Source: Marsupella aquatica (taxonomy: Eukaryota; Marchantiophyta). Taken from it: a DNA stretch of 64,000 nucleotides. Where the stretch lies: contig OZ316899.1 in the NCBI GenBank assembly GCA_973895155.1, positions 4,898,001-4,962,000 of the forward strand, given 5' to 3'. Under the pieces are notes generated by a model. It was not told the origin of the DNA and searched no databases. It saw nothing but the letters and a program-made list of their open reading frames with translations. Each line of letters begins with the position of its first letter. Position 1 is the stretch's first letter. Made by a program: the position numbers and the translations under genes. Positions 10,012 through 20,611 of the stretch are shown one piece after another.

Positions 10012-12005
10012 CTAGAATGGGGTCCTCCTACTCCTTGTCGCCGGCCTCTTCCCCTTGTCCCTCTTCCCCTTGTCCCTCTTGCGACGATCCGAATGCGACA
10101 CAGGAGGTGGTGCTGGCTGCTCCTCCACATCTGGTTCCTCCTTGTCCTCATCCTCTTCCTCCCCCTCCTGCTGGGAAACTCCTCCTACTGGTCCAGATCC
10201 ACTACTACCTCCTACCTTGGGCCCCTTTGTCGTGGTCCCCTCATTGTTCTCATCGGTGCTGCTGGTATCACTGGTATCCTCATCATCCTGTTTGCACAGC
10301 ACAAGGCCAAATTGGTTTAGCTTTATGTAATGAAAAGATAAGTGGATTGGTGGGCAAAACTAAAGGGGGCATATGCACTTACAGTCGCCAACTCTGCGTC
10401 AACCAAGTCAAAGAGATGTTTTTCTACATGCGCAGCTCCTATCTCCATCTCTTTTGCTGTTATCTTCCTGCAGTACCTGTTATACTACCACAACCAAAGA
10501 TTCCAACACCAAAATTGATCGGGGTTAATATGCCATAAACCCAAGTAAAATGCATGGAGGTGCTAGTAGGGTGCCCTAACACAAAATTGGGCTCAATAAC
10601 CCTTAGTGGTATTTTTTAAACATAATACACATTTGCAAAACTCCCCATTTTGCAAATTCAAATAAATTGACTGTTTGCGAAGTAGTTTGCGAAGCGGGTT
10701 GGTTTGCACTAGCTTTGCATCTACAACTTAAAAAAAGGCCATGATAGACTTTGCAAAACATTTGCAAAGCAACCCGCTTTGCAAAAGCGTTGCAAACTCT
10801 ATTTTAAAAAAATCCCGAGAAATCTCTGAGTCATGCAATGTGTCAGGGTGACCTAAAGTACAAGGCAGGCCATAAGGAAGAAAGAAGAGGTATGCAGGGG
10901 GCATTGCAGGTTGGGTGGATAGCAATTGAAAGCAAGGAAATAGAAGCAGGGGAGGAGAGGGCCCACTCACAAAGTGTGCTTTGAGGCCGGGAAGTCCACC
11001 TTGGCCCATCTTGTGCGTGGTCTTGGGCCGTTTGCTGACTCGCTCAACTGCAAGGATGAATTTTTTGGGTGGTGCCCCCACTTCATCCACAATGTGCTGC
11101 ATGTGAGACACCTTCTCAGCCATTGCCTTGAGGTCTCGGTTGGACTTCCCGGCCTTTTGTGCCTTGGCTTCCATCTCCTTCTAGAAGAGAAGGTTCTTGG
11201 CGGCTCTCATCTGCACCTCCACATTGTAAAAGGCATTCCACACGTCCTCAGTGAATTGTAGTGGCCTCCTCACGTTTCTATACTCCTCCAAGTTTGCTAG
11301 GTAGGCCCTTACCTTCTTCCTATCATGGTACCGTGCTTGAGACATTGAATTGGAAATTCTATCTGCAAGCCACTGTTCATCAATCTCTGCTCCATTTCGA
11401 AATGAATCTTTGATTTGACTCATTACTCTCCTCTGGTCTGCCTTGCTGAGTTTCCTCCACTCAACTCATGCACAATTGGAGCGCACCATAAGCCTGATAG
11501 TGCTCTTTGCCCCGGTGTAGGTCAGTTCAGTAGGAATGCCTTCAATCAAGGCAATCATAGGCAACTTCTTCCTCTCTTCCTCCTTCTTTTGCTGCTCCTC
11601 CCGCTGTGCTCTTATCTCATCTTGTTCCTCTCTCCTCCTCTTCTTTTCTAGGGCAGCAGGTGAGACTACTCCTGCCTTGGCCCTCTCCTCCTTCTTATGC
11701 TTCTTCTCTCTTGCCTTCTTTTGAGCTGCACTCCTTTGCTCCTCCTCCCTTGCAATGTTCCCTGCAGCTACTCCCATTTGCAAGGCTTGCCCTAGGATTG
11801 CACTCAAAGAAGCAATCCCTGCTGGTGTAGTCAAATCTAAGCGGCTCAGTTGTGCTGCATTGAGGTGCTCAACCATCAAATTGGTCCATCGATTCCTCTC
11901 CTGCTCCCCATTCCCTTTGTTCCCATTGCCATTGCCACTGTCACTCACCCCTACCCCGTCACCTCCATTTGCTCCGCTGGAATCCATAGCTAAGCCACCC
12001 CCCAC
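10012..12005 (-). pseudogene. TNPA-like accessory gene of the CACTA element
   Basis: A minus-strand frame starts at an ATG near 12005 with a glycine/asparagine-rich N-terminus, then a long charged region (EEEQRSAAQKKAREKKHKKE) that looks like a coiled coil with nuclear signals. It continues in the same frame through VEWRKLSKADQRRVMSQIKD and YHDRKKVRAYLANLEEY, reminiscent of the plant En/Spm Transposase_24 family, and then KEMEAKAQKAGKSNRDLK. Two in-frame stops interrupt it (TGA near 11480, TAG near 11181), both explicable as C-to-T changes from CGA and CAG. A last exon at 10302-10012 is acidic then basic (HSDRRKRDKGKRDKGKRP). In between lie more TTTGCAAAG repeats, probably intronic. TNPA-type proteins bind the subterminal repeats and help excision. 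It is divergent to the TNP2 side, unlike the co-oriented genes of maize Spm. Confidence 0.55.
10625..10800. repeat. Internal cluster of CACTA TTTGCAAAG words
   Basis: Dense copies of TTTGCAAA, TTTGCGAAG and GCTTTGCAAAAG lie inside the probable last intron of the TNPA-like gene, more than 1.3 kb from the left end. Confidence 0.6.
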
Positions 12006-13278
12006 GCGCGCGCGAGCTCCCTTCTCCCTCCCTGTGCTTGAAACTTGTCAAATGCCGCTGAGTACGCGGCGGTCGAGTGCTAATGTAGAAGCAGGAAAGA
12101 TTTGCAAAGCAACCCATTTCGCAATATGCAATCCTTTTTGTTTTGCATGTAGTATCTCAAGTTTGCGAAACCATTGCAAAGCAAAAGGCTTTGCAACACC
12201 TTCACTCTCTCGCAGAAATGCTCTCGGGCTCTGTTTTTCTGAAGGTAGTGCAAAAGGGGATGCTTCGCAAAATTCAATTCTAATTTGTGATGGTGTTTGC
12301 AAAGGGAATGGCTTCGCAAGGCATTGGCATCTCATCCTAAGGGGGATGTTGGTTTCATTTGAAAGGGTTTTTTTTCAAGGTAAAGTGGACCCCTCCATAC
12401 TCATATTTGGAATGCTTTTTGGCCATGTTTTGGGTGTTAGATAATACTTGAAGGCGGGTTTGAAGGGTTAGGCCGATTTCAGGTCAATGGGTTATGTATG
12501 GTGCTGGTTTAGGCTAAGGTTTGGGTTTACATTACTTTAGAAGAAATAATAAAGGTGTGGGATTTGGTTTACAATAAATAAGTAAGGTTTGGGTTTAGGG
12601 TTTGCCTGGGGTTTTTAAATAGAAAGGTCTCTAGGGTCAAGAAGAAAGGTTTGGGTTTGTGTGTAAGTCAGATTTAGGTTTAATATGTAGGACGTGGTTT
12701 GGGGTTGAAGGTTTGGATAAGACAAAGCAAGGTTACATGAGGTTCATTGGGTTTAAGAGAGGTTTCAATTGGTCTATGAATCAAAAAGGGATTGGCATGG
12801 GTTTTGCTAACAAAGGAGGGGAATATATGATAGCTTGCAGGGTACGGCACTTTTTGATGATTTGATACTAATGCATATGCATTGTGAGAGCCCGGGCATC
12901 TGAAAGGTAAACATTGCATGATCGGCTCAAGTGTTCCTTTCATGTACTTAACACTTTTGGTTGCCACTATATAGTATAAAGGGGACATGTCTATAGGGTG
13001 TTTTTTTGTATGGTCCAGATTATTGTGCTTACATATAATTATATGGAATGCTTGCAGCTTTTCCCTCATATTTTCAGATTGGGTTCATTAATTATCTTAG
13101 AGCCACAAGACCTATTGGCACTGCTGAGCCCGGGTCTCATAAAGGTACCTTTTTTATTGCTATGGTCATTTTGGTTTGGGTTTCTCGTCATCATTATTTG
13201 GGAACTTTGATTTATATCATTTTGTGGTATGTTTTGGTCATAACGTGCCCCTTTTAATTATATCTTGTTACAGGAAAT
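12006..13278. promoter_or_regulatory. Divergent intergenic region of the CACTA element
   Basis: This 1.27-kb gap separates the minus-strand TNPA-like gene from the plus-strand SET/TNP2 genes. It contains another cluster of TTTGCAAAG/CTTCGCAAA words (12095-12330), a run of GGTTTGGGTTT-like words with one TTTAGGGTTT telo-box-like site near 12596, and a TATA-like TATATAGTATAAAG at 12968-12981, suitably placed for a transcript entering the SET gene at 13279. No conserved ORF was seen here. Confidence 0.5.
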
Positions 13279-14425
13279 ATGTCTTCATCTTCTGAAATCT
13301 CCACCACAGACTCATCCTCCTTTGATGAAGATACACCACCTCCACCTCAACATCACACGACCGCACCTCCTCCTCGCGGTCCACCCCGTCAACTTTGCAA
13401 ATGTTCCAGATGTGTGGGTCAGGTTTCCCAAAAATCTTACATATGCACCCAACATATTGAGAGATATGGGCATTGTGGACGTCATACAGCAGGGGCATCT
13501 TCATCTCATATGGTAAGTGTTATGCCTTAGTTTTCCTACCCTATTCCCACTTCTCAATGGTTGAAGGTTTTTAATTTCACACCTACTTTTGTTTGTTTTG
13601 GTTTTGGTGGAATAGGTATCCAATAGGCCTAGACCTGCGGCACAAGCACCCTATGTCCCATCACAAGGTGTTCTAGATGCTATAGACAATGCATTCTCAC
13701 AAGCCTTGGGTCTAGCGGCAAGGCCCACCAGTCCTAGGGAAGTTGGGGTTGAGGCTATTGTCCCAAGAGGGAGAAAGCGTTCCAAGAGGCGGGCCCAAGG
13801 GGATACCGATTTGTACAAGGCAGTGGTTATGGGTAGGTGGGGTGATTGTGAGTTCACTGGCAGATGTGTCCCTATCATCAAGGACTGGGATCTTGAGACT
13901 CTTGGTTTGCCATAACAGCTTTCCTACGGTGAGGAGGTAGAGGTTTGGGGTAGACGTTGGGTTATCAAACCTTCCACACTTGAGGATGGCTATGGAGTTT
14001 TTGCTCGTGAGGACATCATTGTGGACACCAAGAGTGGTAGAGGTGGACGCGGCCGAGAAGAGCCTACTTTGTTTCCTTATGGTGGACCCATCTACAAGAG
14101 AAGACATTGGAACATGATCCTTGCACAACACCCTCAGTGGAAGACTTATGCATTGGACATGGATACTTTTGATGGAAACACTAGAAGGTATAGTAAGCAG
14201 CGTGTCATAGATGGGGACCCCATTCGGGCTGGGAATATTGCTGGTTTCATAAACAGTACCATGGGGAATCGCCCTAAGCGTAGGCAAAATTGTGAGTGGG
14301 TTTTCATTGAGGGTCCTCCGCCAGCACCTTATGGCCAGACATATCATCATGACCATTGCCTAGTTGTAGCAACGAGGACCATTAACTCAGGGGATGAGTT
14401 ATTTACTCACTATGAGTGGGATTAG
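13279..14425 (+). pseudogene. SET-domain protein gene inside the CACTA element
   Basis: Exon 1 (13279-13512) starts at an ATG and encodes a Ser/Pro-rich N-terminus and a Cys/His cluster (CKCSRC...CTQHIERYGHCGRH) resembling the short N-terminal zinc motif of TNP2 proteins. A donor ATG|GTAAGT and acceptor AATAG|GTATCC join it in phase to exon 2 (13616-14425). Exon 2 holds a basic linker and then a SET fold: DGYGVFAREDI, FPYGGPIY, GNIAGFINSTMGN and, at the end, GDELFTHYEWD, matching the GWGV-A-I, F-Y-G, N-RF-NHS and GEEL-Y-W signatures of SET lysine methyltransferases. The NHS-type motif is altered (FINST), so activity is doubtful. One TAA at 13913-13915 interrupts exon 2, just before the SET part. 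The gene ends 238 bases before the TNP2 ORF, on the same strand, so it may share a transcript with it or be captured host sequence. Confidence 0.7.
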
Positions 14426-14607
14426 GGTTAAGTTAAGGGTCATAGGTGGTATGTTGCATATCAAATGACACTACATATGGCCTTTGGCCACATTTTGTAT
14501 TTGCACCACAACCAATATTATTTCATTTTTTCACACCCCTAGCCCATTTTTGTGTGTGTTCTCTTTGCAATATAACTTTCCATTGTTTGCTTTGTTTTAA
14601 TTTAGAA

Positions 14608-17600
14608 TGTGCAACCCTCTCCAAATGTGTTACCACGGAGATTGAGAGCAACATATTGAGAAATGGGTATGCCAGAAGAAGGACATGGATCAGAGTCACA
14701 CTCCTCATCAAGTGATAGTGGAAGCAATAACCCTGATGAGGAGGTACCTCGGACGGATGAACAAGTAACCGATGACCAGGATAGAGCCATGAATGACTTT
14801 ATGGTTGATTGGTTTGGTGCCGACAACCCTGGTGATGAAGTTAATAACCTTCCCAATGAAGGACAGGTGCCCCCCCAATGATCCACATCCAAGACATACC
14901 CCTGAGGGACAACGCCAATGGGAAGAAGCAGATGAACATGCCCAAACACCTATCTATGAGGGTGCTCGTTTGAGTCATCTTTCAGCCATCTTGGGGTTGA
15001 TGAACCTACAAGCCAAACACAAGGCAAGCAATGCCTTGTTATTTGATATGTTTGCACTTTGCCATGACCTTATGTTACCCACTGAGAATGTGTTGCCAGC
15101 AACTTGGAAGGAGGCAAAGAGTGTTCTCTCATCTATTGACATGGAATATCATATTGTTTATGCATGTGTGAATGATTGCATGTTATTTCATGGGGCCAAT
15201 GCAAACAAGACACAATGTACAACATGTGATGAGCCTTGCTATGACCCCAACATGCTAACAAAGAAGGTGCCAAGGAAGTCTGTTCATTGGTTTCCCATCA
15301 TTCCTTGGTTGTTGCACATGTTTTGGTGTTCTGACTTGGCAGAGTTGATGGTATGGCATAAGACTCATCGATCAGAGTCTGGTGTCATGCAGTTGCCAAT
15401 TGACTCCCCTGCTCACAAATATATTGAGGCAACATGGCCAGACTTTGTACATGATCCTTACCATGTGAGGCTAGGATTGACATCTGATGGATTTAGCCCT
15501 CATTCACCTGGAGGAAAGGGGCAACCTACATCAGTTTGGCCTATGGTTGTCATGAATTATAACCTCCCACCATGGCTATCCATGAAGAAGGGGTTCCTTT
15601 TCTTGTCTTTATTATCCCACGTCCAAAAAAGGTGAAGAACTTTCCTCGAATGGATTTTTTACAAATTTTAATACCATGAAAGCCCCACGGATAGGGAGGC
15701 CAAAACCAGCCATTAACAATCAGTGAAAACACAAACAGACACCCCACCAGAAGGGAAACAACCACAAAGAAACCTAACACAGCCCCCAGCCAAGCCGGGG
15801 CTTGGCACCAACCCCCCCACAACAAAGGCCAACAGGGGCCTCACTCAGCCCAAGAGATGAAACACTGTTGACCAGAACATAGCCACAGTCGATAGTGCTC
15901 ATCAAGCCACCTTCTGGCCTGTAATATCCTAGCATGTTTCCTACCCTGCGGAAAACGCCGGCTCACCGCAAACATATGATCAGCAGCCTCTGAGAGAACC
16001 AATCCAAAGTCAAAAGTGCGTCTGCCCCCCGGTTGAAACATGTGCACATTACGTGCCCTCCAAACCATCCACAACATCTGGTACAACATAAAGATCTTCA
16101 TTGTGTGAACAACATCTTTTCCTAGTGAGTCATCTAACAGAGTCATCAGATCCTCACCCAGGGGCAAATGAAGACCCCCCATCACTGCCCGATACAGCTG
16201 CCAACATCTAACAGCAAACCCACATCTAATGAACAAGTGTGCCAACGACTCCAGCAGCCCACTGCAACACTTACAATCCCCATTGCTTGCTTTGACACTT
16301 ACTTGGCACTATTGGTTGGAGAACTTCAAAAATTATGGGATGGAGTGTGGGCATATGATGGCAGGAAAATTACAGGAGGTTTTCCACATGTCTTTAAATT
16401 GAGAGGGATTATTTGTTGGACAATGCATGACTATCCTGGTAAGATGACTTCCATGCCATTTGCAACCCTTCAATAATGTGAAGTATATATTGTTGTTTCT
16501 CATGTGACAAACCTAACATAAAGTTTGCATGGTTTAATTTCTTCTGTGTAAGCAGGGTTTGGTTTTGTCTCTAGATTGCAAACTCAGGGGTACAAAGCTT
16601 GCTCTACTTGTGGCCCAAGCTTAGAGGACATGGCCACATATTGTTCATGGATTAGAAAGATTGTTTATATTGGGCATACAAAGTTTCTTCCCATGGGGCA
16701 TGAGATGAGGTTTGACCCACTTCTATTTTCCTCCTTTGACATGCCATTTGGTGATGAGCGTGAAATTCCTGATGCAACAAGTTTTGCATATTGGAAGTCA
16801 CTAGCTGATAGGGTGGCAGACCCAAATGATTCCTTCACCTTTGATAGGACAAGTTTGACCGGGTGGAGTATACTAGCCACTTTGCCCTATTGGTCTGAGT
16901 TGAAGATCCGCCATCTCTTAGACCCCATGCACATAGAGGGAAATATGGGGAAGGTTTTGATAAAGCATTTTTATGGGGAGAAGGACACTAATTTTAGGGA
17001 GGCATGCGAGGAGATGGAAATGCATCCAGATGTTTGGGTGACAACTGATCCTATCACAGGTGTGGAGAATTGTCCTTCTGCTCCTTGGGTGTTGAGTGTT
17101 GGCCAAAGACATGAATTTTGGAACCGTATAGGAGAGATGCGGTTTCCTACAGGCTATGGTGCCAACCTTCGGAAAGCTTTTGGGATGGAGGACAATCACA
17201 AGTGGCCACAATATCTGAAGACACATGACTATCATCATCTATTGCAGCATATATTGCCAATGGCAATTATAGGTATAGGGAGTGAAGAAGTGCAAGATGC
17301 CATCTGGTCATTGGGTTGTTTGTTGAGATGGATATGCTAAAAGGAGATATATGTAGAAAAGATCCCTGGGATGGAGGTATTGGCAGTTGAGGTGGTATGC
17401 AGGTTGGAGAAAGCCCTCCCTCCTTCCTTCTTTGATTGTTAGGTTCATTTACTTGTGCATCTTGTGCGGGAGGTTGTCATTGCTAGTCCAATGCATTGTA
17501 GATGGATGTACTGGCTTGAGCGTTACATGGCGGTGTTGAAGGGTTATGTACGTAACCGTGCACGGGTGGAGGGAAGCATAGCTACAGGATACTTGGCAGT

Positions 17601-18748
17601 AGAGAGTATGTTTTATTGTAGTAACATTTTGGCCACCATTGATCCTACTTGTCCACGTACTTGGATGGAGGAGAGAGAAGAGGAGGAGGACCATTTAACA
17701 GGTGCCACAAAAACACGCATGTTGACATCAACAGAGTGGTTACAATTGACAACATTTATGTTGGGTAATAGTAATATCATGGATAAATGGAGAGAGTTTT
17801 ATGAGAATGCCAAGAGAACAAGTCAAAGGGCAAGAATTTTTCCTAAGATGCATGAGTATATGAAGCAAAAGTTGCTTGAGTTGGATGACATGGTGACACA
17901 AGGAGGAGATGTGTCCCACTTTCCTACTATTAGAGATGACGTTCGGACCATTGTTCATGGCCCTTTGAGAGTGGTGACATCCAACACGGCTATGTGGACA
18001 CAAGGGAGACACTTCAGGTCCACTAGTACCTAATCTTTCTTCCTCTATTCATGTAGACCATATTTTCATTAGTTATTTCTATTGTTTAAAAACTTTCTGT
18101 TATCATTAATAACATCCATAACTGTAATGTTGGCTTCTATATTTATGCCATGGGCCATGCGGGTTTTGGCTATTTAGGGATGGGTGTCATATTTTGAGGA
18201 TTATTACATTAATGGTGTCTTTTGTATAATAAAAAATTGTGGGTTTTGTTAATTTCAGGGTTTCTTCCCTTGATGAGAAGAGGGGTTGTACTTTTGATTG
18301 TGGAGTTCAAGGGGAATTTTCTCAAGACTCCCAAAGCAGCCGCCATGACATAAACATTGTTAGAAATGTTGTGCCACACTATGGGAAGATAGAGGAGATC
18401 TTGGTGGTATCATATGACAACCATTCAAAGTTTGAGGAATATGTCTTCAAGTGCAAGTGGTTCAAAGTGAACCTTGTTGGTCAAAATTGCACTGTACTTC
18501 AAGATGAGAGTGGGTTTACACGGTTGAAGACAAGTGCCACTAGTGTTCAAGCATCTCATTGGCAAACATCATAACCATTTGCTTTCCTATCACACTTGGA
18601 GCAATGTTTCTACATTCCATACCCCTTAGACCCGGAGTGGTCAATTGTCATCACCTATGTGCCACATTCTTGTTCCATTGTTTCTGAGAAGCCAGATGTT
18701 ATTGTATCAGACCTAGATGACCTTGAGACCGATGAGAACCAAGTGTGA
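14608..18748 (+). pseudogene. TNP2-type CACTA transposase gene
   Basis: A splice acceptor (TTTTAATTTAG) precedes 14608, and an ATG at 14663 opens an acidic N-terminus. After a frame change at about 14878 come the TNP2 landmarks: LSHLSAILGLMNLQAKHKAS, YACVNDCMLFHGANANKTQC, RLGLTSDGFSPHSPGGKG and MVVMNYNLPPWLSMKKGF. A LINE fragment interrupts at about 15640-16290. Coding resumes with FDTYLALLVGELQKLWDGV, then after an intron GYKACSTCGPS, LPYWSELKIRHLLDPMHIEG and LKTHDYHHLLQHILPMAI. 17455-18033 is the DUF4218 region (MHCRWMYWLERYMAVLKGYV) and 18239-18748 the DUF4216 region (VVPHYGKIEEILVVSYD). The protein would cut the element at its CACTA ends. The LINE, frame changes and an in-frame TAA near 18572 make it inactive. 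The 3' end lies 36 bases before the gypsy insertion. Confidence 0.9.
15640..16290 (-). mobile_element. 5'-truncated LINE inserted in TNP2
   Basis: On the minus strand the segment encodes CKCCSGLLESLAHLFIRC and, further on, GGRRTFDFGLVLSEAADH, matching the zinc-binding (zf-RVT) C-terminus of the LINE at 52924-53350 (GGRRVFDLGLVLSEAVEN). Its 3' end (left side here) has the same CCGTGGGGCTTT word found near the end of the full LINE. It splits TNP2 between the NLPPWLSMKK block and the FDTYLALLVGEL block. No clear target duplication could be drawn; borders are accurate to perhaps 15 bases. Confidence 0.85.
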
Positions 18749-19143
18749 GGGACATATTTATATGCACTTGGGTCCACCGCCTAGTGTGACGCCGCCGGTA
18801 CGGTGAGTAATGAGTAATTTGGTCTAAACCGCGCTTAGCACGCGCGTTAGGGGTATCTTAGGCCGCTATTTTTAGCATAACGACAATATTTAGGTAACCA
18901 TTATGAGTAGGAAATCATTAGTCAATAAGGGGAATTCATGTTTGGACTGGCGGCGTGTCGCCATTCGCACGCCCGGGTTGAGAGCGTGGAGGGGCCCCTC
19001 CCTCGAGTCCGTATAACAAACTTAGGGAAGTGGCCACTGACACACACTGACTCAGACCGGCAGAGTGGCCGGTACACTACAAGCGTGAACGGTTTAGCCT
19101 ATAAGCAACGAGGAGACGTCGGGTGATTGACGAGCCCTCAAGG

Positions 19144-19150
19144 TATAAAA
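19144..19150 (+). promoter_or_regulatory. TATA box of LTR copy 1
   Basis: TATAAAA in the context AAGGTATAAAAGGGGAGCC, 108 bases ahead of the LTR ORF start codon at 19252. The same site is at 20504 and 33295 and, in a diverged relative on the other strand, at 58186-58192. Confidence 0.8.
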
Positions 19151-19251
19151 GGGGAGCCGACCCTTTGTAGTGCACCAGTCCATCAGTCCACGCGCCAGCT
19201 TTGACCCCAGCTCTCTTGTTTTCTCTTAGTTGCCACTGCTATCTCCTCTGA

Positions 19252-20144
19252 ATGTCGCACACGATCCTCTCCAGTTCGGCCATTTGATTCTGGACGCAGT
19301 TCCTATCTATCGGAAGACACTTGGCCGACTCATTGAAACACGCCAACCCGCGCCGATACGAAATCGAACGCGAGTACGAGAGAGCCATCCGCCTAGCAGG
19401 ACGACACCACTATATCCTTAACTTTGACTACCCGTCTCAGAGCGAGCTTTACCGACCAGCAGAGGTATTAGGGTACTTCTTCAATGAAGACAAATATATC
19501 GGTTTCTGGGAAGCATTGCTTTGGCTTCCGGATGAGGTCTTCAATATCCCAGGTACGATTGACTTGCAATGGCATCACTTTGACCACATCCCTGCTCAGG
19601 TTCGGGCTATCATCAACAACGAGTCCAGCACTACCCGTTCGACAAGGCCATCTGCACTTGCTTCGGAGAACTTATACCAGCACCTGCAGAGCTTCATGGG
19701 AACTAGACCCTCAACCGCCGGCGCCGGCCCAGTCGGCCCCATACCCGTACCCGCACCAACGCAGACTCAGGCTCAGGCTCAGGCTCAGGCTCAGCCTAGC
19801 CAACCCCCACCGCCGATTGCCCCGCCAGTACAAGTACGCTCCGTCATCAACGCTGTGGACCTTAGCGATGACAACGAGGCTACCCCATCCTTGCTCAGGC
19901 GGCCCAGAGGAGCGAACACTCAGGGGGCCGACACTACATTGTCCCCTCCCCATGTCCGGACCCAAGGAGCGGCTCCAGCAGACAACACGGTGACCGTGGC
20001 CACCCCGAGCCCAATACTAATGGCGGTAGTACTACCTATGCCCGATCGAGAGGATGGGGAGGTGTCACCCTCCCCAAGCCAGTCATGGGGGAAGAAGAGG
20101 AAGGAACCCGCTGCTGCATCCGGGTTACCAATGGCCACGGTAGC
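19252..20144 (+). pseudogene. LTR-encoded ORF, N-terminal part (copy 1)
   Basis: The frame opens MSHTILSSSAI at 19252, meets a TGA where copy 2 has CGA, and continues openly from 19321 as LADSLKHANPRRYEIEREYE, DEVFNIPGTIDLQWHHFDHI and VRSVINAVDLSDDNEATPS to KKRKEPAAASGLPMATVA. It is then cut by the start of the next LTR at 20145. A run of GGCTCA repeats encodes a QA-rich linker. The function of this N-terminal domain is unknown; it has no resemblance to Gag, Pol or Env that I can see. A basic KKRK cluster could direct it to the nucleus. Confidence 0.75.
19762..19797 (+). repeat. GGCTCA hexanucleotide microsatellite
   Basis: Five to six tandem GGCTCA units lie within the LTR ORF and encode alternating Q and A. 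The equivalent place in LTR copy 2 (21120-21160) has irregular CAGCTT/CAGCCT units. Confidence 0.8.
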
Positions 20145-20503
20145 TGTGACACCACCGGTACGGCGGTTAATGAGTGATTCGGTCTAACTGCGCTCGGCAC
20201 GCGCGTTAGGAGTGTCTTAGACCGCTATTATTAGCATAACGATAGTATTTAGGTAATCATTATGGGTAGGATATCATTAGGCAATAAGGGGGAATTCAGG
20301 TTCGGACTGGCGGCTGGTCGCTATTCGCACACCCGGGTTACGAGCGTGGAGGGGCCCCTCCCTCGGGTCTGTATAACGAACTTAAGGAAGCGGCCACTGA
20401 CACGCGCTGACTCAGACCGGCGGAGTGGCCGGCACACCACAAGCGTGAACGGTTCAGCCTATGGGCGTCGAGGAGACGTCGGGGGATCGACAAGCCCTCA
20501 AGG

Positions 20504-20510
20504 TATAAAA
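20504..20510 (+). promoter_or_regulatory. TATA box of LTR copy 2
   Basis: TATAAAA in the same context as copy 1. Transcription would start about 30 bases downstream, ahead of the LTR ORF at 20612. Confidence 0.8.
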
Positions 20511-20611
20511 GGGGAGCCAACCCTTTGTAGTGCACCAGTCCATCAGTCCACGCGCCAGCTTCGACCCCAGCTCTCTCGTTCGCTCTAAGTCGCCACTACT
20601 ATCTCCTCTGA

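Larger units (their letters stand above)
18785..20144 (+). repeat. Gypsy LTR, 5' part only (copy 1)
   Basis: It is collinear with the first 1.36 kb of LTR copies 2 and 4 and stops inside the LTR ORF (after PMATVA), where TGTGAC of the next LTR begins at 20145. It carries the TATA box at 19144. Confidence 0.9.

Noticed and set aside
10055-10330. Plus-strand Ser/Pro-rich ORFs
   Set aside because: Antisense shadows of the acidic and basic last exon of the TNPA-like gene.
12593-12610. Telomeric repeat
   Set aside because: Only one TTTAGGG-like word occurs; at most a telo-box in a promoter.
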